A stretch of DNA of 64,000 bases, from positions 1,178,001 to 1,242,000 of the forward strand of contig NZ_CP091804.1 of NCBI RefSeq assembly GCF_022024275.1, given 5' to 3'. Shown here piece by piece: positions 27,884 to 34,160 of the stretch; the first letter of the stretch is position 1; every line of letters begins with the position of its first letter. The stretch is from Sphingopyxis sp. BSN-002. Its GTDB lineage: Bacteria; Pseudomonadota; Alphaproteobacteria; Sphingomonadales; Sphingomonadaceae. The position numbers and the translations under genes were made by a program. The notes beneath the pieces are model-generated. The model saw only the letters and a program-made list of their open reading frames with translations. It was not told the DNA's origin and did not search any database.

Positions 27884-29272
27884 ATGTCGGAAAACAAATC
27901 CTATTTCTTCTGCGGCATCGGCGGGTCGGGTATGCTGCCACTCGCGATGATCGTCGCAGCGCGCGGCGCTGCCGTCTCGGGTTCCGATCGCAGCCGGGAC
28001 CAGGGGCGCAGCCCGGAAAAGTTCGCCTGGCTCGAAGGGCAAGGCATACGCTTTTTCCCGCAGGACGGCAGCGGGCCGCAGGTCGGGCAGATTCTCGTCG
28101 CCTCGGCCGCGGTCGAGGACAGCGTACCCGACGTCGCCGCGGCGAATGCCCTCGGCCTGCCGCGGATGACGCGCGCCGATCTCAACGCCGCGCTGTTCAA
28201 CGCCGCCGACGCGGCGATCGGCGTCGGCGGGACCAGCGGCAAATCGACCGTTACCGGCATGATCGGCTGGATTCTCGAAAGCGCGGGCCGCAAGCCGACG
28301 GTGATGAACGGCGCGGTGATGCGCAATTTCGCGAACGCCGACATGCCCTTCGCAAGCGCGTTGGTGGGCGAGGCTGCAATCTATGTCAGCGAGGTCGACG
28401 AAAGCGATGGCTCGATCGCGCTCTATCGCCCCGATGTCGCCGTCGTCACCAACATCAGCCTCGATCACAAGAGTCTCGCCGAGCTCCATCGGCTTTTCGG
28501 CGATTTCGCCGCCAAGGCGCGCGTCGCGGTCGTGAACGCCGACGACCCGGAATCGGCCCCGCTGCTGACGGGCGCGAATGTGCTGCCCTTCGGCTTCGCC
28601 GCCGCCGCCGCCGCCGTGCGCGGCGCGGACTTCGAGGCGCTGCCCGACGGCTGCCGCTTCATGGTCCATGCCGAAGGCACGGGATATGAGGCCAATCTTC
28701 GTATGCCCGGCCGCCACAATGCGGCCAATGCCCTTGCCGCGATCGCTGCCGCCAGCGCCGCCGGTATCCCGGTCGCGCAGGCGATCGAGGCGCTCGCCGG
28801 CTTTGCGGGCCTCGCGCGCCGCTACGAGGTGCTGGGGCAGGCAAACGACATTACCGTCATCGACGATTTCGCGCACAATCCCGACAAGGTCGCCGCAACG
28901 CTGGCGGCAGTCGCCGAACTGCCCGGCCGCGCACTCCTTTTCTTCCAGCCGCACGGCTATGGTCCGCTCCGCCAGATGGGCAAGGAACTCGCCACCAGCT
29001 TCGCGCAGGGAATGCGCGAGGACGACAGGCTGTTCGTTAGCGATCCCGTCTATTTCGGCGGCACGGTGGACCGCAGCACCGGCAGCGAAGCGCTGGTTGC
29101 AAACATCGTCGCGGGCGGCGCGAACGCCGTCCATCTGACCACCCGCGCCGAATGCGGCGCGGCGATAATCGACGAAGCGAAACCGGGCGACCGCATCCTG
29201 ATTCTCGGCGCCCGCGACGACACGCTCACCGAATTCGGCCGCGAATTGCTGGATCGGATTGCTGAAGATTGA
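27884..29272 (+). CDS. Mur-ligase family protein, Mpl-like
   Basis: The protein has the three-domain Mur ligase plan: GIGGSGMLPLAM (residues 11-22), the P-loop GGTSGKST (115-122) and a C-terminal domain with GRHNAANALAA and DDFAHNPDKVAATL. It resembles MurC and Mpl. Mpl reattaches recycled tripeptide to UDP-MurNAc. A true murC lies in the division cluster, and the divergent neighbour is an LD-carboxypeptidase, so a recycling ligase is the better call. Length 462 aa fits. The exact substrate is inferred. Confidence 0.75.
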   Translation: MSENKSYFFCGIGGSGMLPLAMIVAARGAAVSGSDRSRDQGRSPEKFAWLEGQGIRFFPQDGSGPQVGQILVASAAVEDSVPDVAAANALGLPRMTRADLNAALFNAADAAIGVGGTSGKSTVTGMIGWILESAGRKPTVMNGAVMRNFANADMPFASALVGEAAIYVSEVDESDGSIALYRPDVAVVTNISLDHKSLAELHRLFGDFAAKARVAVVNADDPESAPLLTGANVLPFGFAAAAAAVRGADFEALPDGCRFMVHAEGTGYEANLRMPGRHNAANALAAIAAASAAGIPVAQAIEALAGFAGLARRYEVLGQANDITVIDDFAHNPDKVAATLAAVAELPGRALLFFQPHGYGPLRQMGKELATSFAQGMREDDRLFVSDPVYFGGTVDRSTGSEALVANIVAGGANAVHLTTRAECGAAIIDEAKPGDRILILGARDDTLTEFGRELLDRIAED

Positions 29273-29958
29273 TGGCAATATCGAGCCTAGAAAGGGCCGA
29301 GGAGCCGGGCGATCCGGCTGCAAGGACCCGAAAACGCTGGTTCTGGGCTGTAATTGCGCTGTTTTCCGTGACGGCCACCCTTGAACTTGCACTACATGAT
29401 CACGCGTTGGTCGATCCGCCACCGGACATACTTCGCGCCGCCGCCGCCGCCGTCGGGCTGACATTTGGGATCTTGGCCGCGAGAAGTCTCATGAGCCGCC
29501 CGAATCTTGAGGTCGGACTACGTCAGATTTTAGCATTTATAGTGCTGCCGTTGTTGGCTGCAACTGCAGGGAGCTATTATGCCCGCCTGGCTTACGAGAT
29601 GGCCATGTTCGTGGGTCGCGAACCCGTGTCCTATTCGCAATGGGTCGTCGTAAAAGGCATAGACGGGGCTGGACGACGGTCATTGAACTATAGCGCCACC
29701 GTATTGCCACTCGACGGCAGCAGGGAAATAACGGTGCCGATTGACGAGGACCTCTACTTCGAACTTGAACCTTACCGCGAGCCCGGCCGGGATTGCCTGA
29801 TCCTGGAAGGCGAGACATCGTCAAGTGGTATTCGCCGGGTGCACGTGCCGACTAAGCTCCTCGATACCCTGATCGGTATGCGACAATATCGTCCATGCGC
29901 CACAGCTCCTGCCGATATTCGCCAACAATCCTTGATTTCCGCCCGCGAATCTGTATAG
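29272..29958 (+). CDS. Membrane protein of unknown function
   Basis: I recognise no family. Three hydrophobic stretches are visible in the first half (FWAVIALFSVTATLELAL, ILRAAAAAVGLTFGILAA, ILAFIVLPLLAATAGSYYA), then a soluble tail of about 120 residues with alternating polar and hydrophobic residues. The ATG at 29272 overlaps the ligase stop (TGATG), giving 228 aa. Codon use is less GC-biased than its neighbours. The -35/-10 elements of the rpsF operon lie inside its 3' end. Confidence 0.6.
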   Translation: MAISSLERAEEPGDPAARTRKRWFWAVIALFSVTATLELALHDHALVDPPPDILRAAAAAVGLTFGILAARSLMSRPNLEVGLRQILAFIVLPLLAATAGSYYARLAYEMAMFVGREPVSYSQWVVVKGIDGAGRRSLNYSATVLPLDGSREITVPIDEDLYFELEPYREPGRDCLILEGETSSSGIRRVHVPTKLLDTLIGMRQYRPCATAPADIRQQSLISARESV

Positions 29959-29959
29959 G
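29932..29959 (+). promoter_or_regulatory. Likely rpsF operon promoter
   Basis: TTGATT (29932-29937) and TATAGG (29954-29959) are 16 bases apart, about 130 bases before rpsF. The match to sigma-70 is good. It overlaps the last codons of the upstream membrane protein gene. Confidence 0.55.
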
Positions 29960-29970
29960 CGCGCTCATTC

Positions 29971-30023
29971 GGGGCGAGGCCACGTTGCCATCGCCCCGTT
30001 TGCTTTGCACGAATACGCAAAGC
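29971..30023 (+). promoter_or_regulatory. Two-hairpin leader of rpsF-rpsR-rplI mRNA
   Basis: Two perfect 7-bp hairpins follow the promoter: GGGGCGA/TCGCCCC (29971-29977 with 29991-29997) and GCTTTGC/GCAAAGC (30002-30008 with 30017-30023). A CAGCCGGAGG stretch follows. In many bacteria the S6:S18 pair binds a leader structure with a CCG element to control this operon. No perfect consensus is confirmed here; autoregulation is inferred. Confidence 0.4.
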
Positions 30024-30093
30024 TGGACGACAGCCGGAGGGGTTTCGCGATTGGCGCGGAACCAGCGATCGGCCAAATCGAAGGAAGCGCACC

Positions 30094-30459
30094 ATGCCGT
30101 TTTACGAGCATGTCTTTATCGCGCGTCAGGATCTGAGCCAGGCTCAGGTCGACGCGCTGGCGGAAACCGTCACCAACGTCATCGGCGAATTCAAGGGCAC
30201 GGTTCACAAGACCGAAACCTGGGGCCTGAAGCAGCTCGCCTACAAGATCGCGAAGAACCGCAAGGGCCATTATGTGATGCTCTCGGCCGAAGTTTCGGGC
30301 GAAGCCATCGCGGAAATCGAGCGCCAGGCCGCGATCAACGAAGATATCATCCGCTGGCTCACCATCAAGGTCGACGAACTCGAAAAGGGTCCGTCGGTGA
30401 TGATGCGCAAGCAGGAACGCCGCGGTGGCCGCGGTCGTGACCGCGACGGCGAAGAATAA
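30094..30459 (+). CDS. rpsF: 30S ribosomal protein S6
   Basis: S6 is a small-subunit protein that pairs with S18 on the platform. The start [15 protein letters not shown] and the block [27 protein letters not shown] are diagnostic. The basic C-terminal tail is rich in Arg and Gly, so the protein is 121 aa. It is the first gene of a three-gene ribosomal operon, 12 bases before rpsR, with a GAAGGAAG ribosome binding site. Confidence 0.97.
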   Translation: MPFYEHVFIARQDLSQAQVDALAETVTNVIGEFKGTVHKTETWGLKQLAYKIAKNRKGHYVMLSAEVSGEAIAEIERQAAINEDIIRWLTIKVDELEKGPSVMMRKQERRGGRGRDRDGEE

Positions 30460-30471
30460 GGAACAAGCACC

Positions 30472-30696
30472 ATGGCACGACCCTTTTTCCGCCGCCGCAA
30501 GACCTGCCCCTTCAGCGCGAAGGACGCACCGGTCATCGATTACAAGGACGTCCGTCTGCTTCAGGGTTACCTGTCGGAGCGCGGCAAGATCGTCCCGTCG
30601 CGGATCACCGCGGTCTCCACCAAGAAGCAGCGTGAGCTGGCGAAGGCGATCAAGCGCTCGCGCCACATCGGCCTGCTCCCCTACATCGTGAAGTAA
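30472..30696 (+). CDS. rpsR: 30S ribosomal protein S18
   Basis: S18 binds the small-subunit platform as a partner of S6. The stretches [20 protein letters not shown] and [20 protein letters not shown] are typical, and the protein is 74 aa, the usual length. It lies 12 bases downstream of rpsF and 13 bases before rplI, so the three are one transcript. Confidence 0.98.
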   Translation: MARPFFRRRKTCPFSAKDAPVIDYKDVRLLQGYLSERGKIVPSRITAVSTKKQRELAKAIKRSRHIGLLPYIVK

Positions 30697-30709
30697 GGAG
30701 GGCGGACAG

Positions 30710-31336
30710 ATGGAAATCATCCTGCTCGAACGTATCGAGAAACTGGGCGGTATCGGCGACGTCGTCACCGTCAAGAACGGCTTTGCCCGCAATTTCCTGT
30801 TGCCCAACAACAAGGCGCTGCGCGCGAATGACGCCAACAAGAAGCTCTTCGAAGCCAACCGCTCGAAGATCGAGGCCGACAACGCCGAACGTCGCACCGA
30901 TGCCGAAGGCCGCGCCAAGGACATCGACGGCAAGCAGGTCGTCCTGATCCGTCAGGCGTCGAACACCGGCCAGCTCTATGGCTCGGTCTCGGTGCGCGAC
31001 ATCGTCGACGCGCTGGTCGAGGACGGCGCCGCGAACGTCACCAAGTCGATGGTCGAGCTCGAACGCCCGATCAAGTCGCTTGGCCTGTTCGACGTCAAGG
31101 TGAAGCTGCACCCCGAAGTCGTCGTGACCGTCGCGGTCAACGTCGCCCGTTCGCCGGACGAAGCCGAAATGCAGAAGCAGGGCATCGACGTGATCGCCGC
31201 CATGTTCGAGGAAGAACAGGCCGAAGCGGTTGCCTCGGCACTCGAACCCGACAGCGAAGACGAGTTCGAAGAAGCGACCCCGCCGTCGGAAGCCCCGGCT
31301 GCCGAAGCTGCTTCGGACGAAGCCGAAGAAGCGTAA
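30710..31336 (+). CDS. rplI: 50S ribosomal protein L9
   Basis: L9 is a large-subunit protein with an RNA-binding N domain, a long connecting helix and a C domain. The signature GGIGDVVTVKNGFARNFLLP lies at residues 13-32. The family length is about 150 aa; this copy has 208 aa because of an acidic Glu/Ala-rich C-terminal tail (EDEFEEATPPSEAPAAEA). Such extensions are common in sphingomonads. It precedes a strong terminator. Confidence 0.96.
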   Translation: MEIILLERIEKLGGIGDVVTVKNGFARNFLLPNNKALRANDANKKLFEANRSKIEADNAERRTDAEGRAKDIDGKQVVLIRQASNTGQLYGSVSVRDIVDALVEDGAANVTKSMVELERPIKSLGLFDVKVKLHPEVVVTVAVNVARSPDEAEMQKQGIDVIAAMFEEEQAEAVASALEPDSEDEFEEATPPSEAPAAEAASDEAEEA

Positions 31337-31360
31337 GCTTCCTCAGGCAACGCCTTTCGA

Positions 31361-31397
31361 AAGGGCCGCGTTTCCGGATGGAGACGCGGCCCTTTTC
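31361..31397 (+). terminator. Rho-independent terminator after rplI
   Basis: AAGGGCCGCG and CGCGGCCCTT form a strong GC-rich stem with a 14-base loop, followed by a short T-run (31393-31396). It ends the ribosomal operon. Confidence 0.85.
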
Positions 31398-31416
31398 TTA
31401 TGCCCTGCCCTTTCCT

Positions 31417-32454
31417 ATGGCTGCACCGATGGCCGACGATCCCTTCCAGCGCCGCTTTGCCGCCGATGCGAGTCTGTTGCCGCATATGGCCGATCTGGCG
31501 AACGATCGCGTCCTGATCGCGCTGCTGAGTGAGGATGACTATCGCTCGGCAAGTTTTCTCGACCAGCGGCTCCTGACCGACCGCATCGGTCGCGAATGGC
31601 TGGCATGGGACGCGCTGCCCGACCTCGGCGACGCACCCCGCCCCGATTTCATCTTCCACATCGGCCACGTCGGCTCGACGCTCGCATCGCGCCTGCTCGC
31701 CGCAGCTAGCGACACGCTGCCGCTCCGCGAACCGATGCTGCTGCGTTCGCTGGCGCAAGTGGCCGAACGGATCGACCGGCCCGAGTCCGTCTGGTCACCC
31801 GACCTGTACCGGCGGCGGCTGGCGCAGGTTCTCGGCTGGCTCGGCCGCGGCTTCGCACCCCGCCAGCGCGCGATCGTCAAGGCGTCGAGCGTCATCACCG
31901 CGATCGCGGACGACCTTACCGGCGCCGAAGGGCGCGCGCTCTTTCTCTACGTTCCCCTGCCGCGCTACATCGAGACGATCCTCGCGGGCGAGGCGTCGAT
32001 GACCGAGACACTCGCGCAGGCGCCCGCCCGCATCGCACGGCTCGCCGGGCTGCTCCCGGACTTCCCGCATGCCCTGTGGCAGTTGCCACCGGTGACGCGC
32101 GTCGCGATGAGCTGGCTCTGCGAAATGGCAAGTGCACAGCGCACGCTACCTGCCGGCCCTCGTACGCTGTGGGTCGATTTCGAGGCGATGCTCGCCAGCC
32201 CCGCCGCCGCGCTTGCCGCGCAGAGCGCGCATTTCGGCCTGCCGGTCGATGCCGCCAGCGTCGAGGCCGCAATCGCCGGCCCGATCATGCAGCAATATTC
32301 CAAAGCGCCCGAACATGGCTACAGCCCCGATCTCCGCCGCCAGTTGCAGGCGCAGGCGGCATCCGATCACGCCCCCGCGATCGCCGAAGCCATCGCATGG
32401 GTTGAAGCGCTCGCGCGGCGCTATACACATCTCGCCGATTTGCCGATCCGTTAG
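31417..32454 (+). CDS. Sulfotransferase-like P-loop protein
   Basis: The segment FIFHIGHVGSTLASRLL looks like the 5'-phosphosulfate-binding loop of sulfotransferases; LFLYVPLPRYIETILAG could be the 3'-phosphate-binding region. The rest is weakly conserved, so the substrate and even catalytic activity are uncertain. An ATG at 31378 is in frame but lies inside the terminator hairpin, so I prefer the ATG at 31417 (345 aa) or the one at 31429. It is followed 8 bases later by an Fe(II)/2-oxoglutarate hydroxylase gene, suggesting one operon. Confidence 0.6.
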   Translation: MAAPMADDPFQRRFAADASLLPHMADLANDRVLIALLSEDDYRSASFLDQRLLTDRIGREWLAWDALPDLGDAPRPDFIFHIGHVGSTLASRLLAAASDTLPLREPMLLRSLAQVAERIDRPESVWSPDLYRRRLAQVLGWLGRGFAPRQRAIVKASSVITAIADDLTGAEGRALFLYVPLPRYIETILAGEASMTETLAQAPARIARLAGLLPDFPHALWQLPPVTRVAMSWLCEMASAQRTLPAGPRTLWVDFEAMLASPAAALAAQSAHFGLPVDAASVEAAIAGPIMQQYSKAPEHGYSPDLRRQLQAQAASDHAPAIAEAIAWVEALARRYTHLADLPIR

Positions 32455-32462
32455 GAACCCGA

Positions 32463-33119
32463 ATGTTCAAGCTCGTCCAGCTTCTCGATGACACGCAGGT
32501 GCGCGCGCTGCGCGAAATCGCGGCCAGCGGCAAATTCGTCGACGGCAAGATCAGCAACCCGCATTCGAAGGTGAAGAACAACCTCCAGCTGCACGATGCC
32601 GGCGCCTATGAGCGCTCGTCGAAGATCCTGCTCGATGCGATGGTCCAGAACCGCGATTTCATGGAATTCTCTTTCCCTGCGCGGATCGCGCCGCCGCTGC
32701 TGACCCGCTATACGCCGGGGATGCATTACGGGCTGCACCCCGACGCCGCCTATATCCCGTTGCCCGACGGCCAGCTCCGCACCGATGTCAGCTGCACCGT
32801 CTTCATCAACGACCCCGCCGATTATGACGGCGGCGCATTGCATGTTCAGCTCGGCAACGCCGACCTTCGCTTCAGGGAAGCGCCGGGGGTAGCGGTCGTC
32901 TATCCCTCGCATACGCTGCACGAGGTCGAGCCGGTGACGCGCGGCGAACGGCTCGTCGCGATCACCTTCATCCAGAGCCTGATCCCCGACGTCCAGCACC
33001 GCAACCTGATGTACGAACTCAACGAGGTCGCGGCACTCGAAGGCGGCAACATGGCGCCGGAGAATTTCACCCGGCTTCAGGCGGTGCAATATCAGCTGCT
33101 GAGGCAATGGCGGCGCTAG
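32463..33119 (+). CDS. Fe(II)/2-oxoglutarate-dependent PKHD-type hydroxylase
   Basis: This 218-aa protein matches the PiuC/YbiX family. The metal ligands fit His92 and Asp94 (GLHPDAAY) and His153 (SHTLHEVEPVTRGERLVAITF), with Arg163 to hold 2-oxoglutarate. The conserved triad spacing is kept. In other bacteria the gene often sits beside TonB receptors for iron chelates. Here it follows the sulfotransferase-like gene and is about 1 kb from a large TonB receptor. The hydroxylated substrate is unknown. Confidence 0.85.
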   Translation: MFKLVQLLDDTQVRALREIAASGKFVDGKISNPHSKVKNNLQLHDAGAYERSSKILLDAMVQNRDFMEFSFPARIAPPLLTRYTPGMHYGLHPDAAYIPLPDGQLRTDVSCTVFINDPADYDGGALHVQLGNADLRFREAPGVAVVYPSHTLHEVEPVTRGERLVAITFIQSLIPDVQHRNLMYELNEVAALEGGNMAPENFTRLQAVQYQLLRQWRR

Positions 33120-33126
33120 CCGCCGG

Positions 33127-33723
33127 TCAATAACCCATCAGCGCGAGCACTTCCTTGCGGCTGCGCTCGTCGTCGAGGAAACAGCCGAGCAGCCGGCTGG
33201 TCACCATACCGACCCCAGGCGTGCGCACGCCGCGGCCCGTCATGCATCCGTGCTGTGCGTCGATGACGACCGCAACGCCGTGCGGATGCAGATTGTCCCA
33301 GATGCATTTTGCGACCTCGGCGGTCAGCCGCTCCTGCACCTGCAGGCGCCGCGCAAAGCCATTGAGCACGCGCGCAAGCTTCGAGATACCGACGACACGG
33401 TCGCGCGGCATATAGGCGATCGAGGCCTTGCCGGTGATCGGCGCCATATGATGTTCGCAGTGCGACTGGAACGGAATGTCCTTCAGCAGCACCAGCTCGT
33501 TATAGCCGCCGACTTCCTCGAAGGTGCGCGAAAGATGGATAGCCGGGTCGTCGGCATAGCCCTGACAATATTCGAGCCACGCGCGCGCCACCCGCTTCGG
33601 CGTGTCGATCAGTCCTTCGCGCGACGGATCGTCGCCCGCCCATTCGATCAGGGTGCGTACCGCCCCCAGGACCTCGTCGGGCACGACCGGCTTGCCGTCC
33701 GCGCCCAGTTCCACCTTCGTCAT
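33127..33723 (-). CDS. folE: GTP cyclohydrolase I
   Basis: FolE converts GTP to dihydroneopterin triphosphate, the first step of folate synthesis. The zinc and active-site motif SHCEHHMAPITGKASI and the later QVQERLTAEVAKCI and GCMTGRGVRTPG blocks are diagnostic. Cysteines in HCEHH and HGCMT can bind zinc. The ATG at 33723 gives 198 aa. It converges on the hydroxylase gene with only 7 bases between stops. Confidence 0.97.
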   Translation of the reverse strand: MTKVELGADGKPVVPDEVLGAVRTLIEWAGDDPSREGLIDTPKRVARAWLEYCQGYADDPAIHLSRTFEEVGGYNELVLLKDIPFQSHCEHHMAPITGKASIAYMPRDRVVGISKLARVLNGFARRLQVQERLTAEVAKCIWDNLHPHGVAVVIDAQHGCMTGRGVRTPGVGMVTSRLLGCFLDDERSRKEVLALMGY

Positions 33724-34160
33724 CACCCTGCTTCCACTGTTGCTATCATGTCGCACATTTCGGCGCGAAATGCGGCGCGCGCAACCCCGGCGGGGAAAGA
33801 ATTTCCGTGACGCAGACAAGTTTACGTTGCGGAATCTGTGCTTTTTTCAAAATGGGACGCGCGCAGAATTCCGCGCTTTTTTAGCCGTAACAAGTGACTT
33901 GACGCTTTCGTCAACTCGGCGCACCTTTGACGCCTTACAGAGTTCGCTCAAGCGGACCGTAATCCGGAGATGCCGCGCGTTTTTCCCCGACGCCGGTGGG
34001 AGAGGACGATGACCAGCACAGCTGGCAAGAGGGATAACCACAGGCGCTTGGCCATACCGGCTCCGCGCCTCTTGTCGTGTCTGGTTGCTGCCCCTCCCCT
34101 TTGACCAATTTTCAGTTTGGGCGACCCCGTAAAAGCGGGTTCGAAAAAGGGAGGATGTAG
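33724..34160. other. Intergenic region between folE and a TonB receptor
   Basis: I see no supported gene here. A 36-codon minus-strand frame (34055-33948) begins like a membrane segment but has no ribosome binding site or family match, so I reject it. The region contains the motif AGTTTACGTTGCGG at 33819-33832, which recurs upstream of the second TonB receptor. The receptor is preceded by a GGGAGGATG ribosome binding site. Confidence 0.6.
33819..33832. promoter_or_regulatory. Shared 14-base upstream motif, copy 1
   Basis: AGTTTACGTTGCGG differs by one base from the copy at 40031-40044. It lies about 100 bases before folE and 330 before the TonB receptor. A regulator site is possible; the regulator is unknown. 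Confidence 0.35.
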
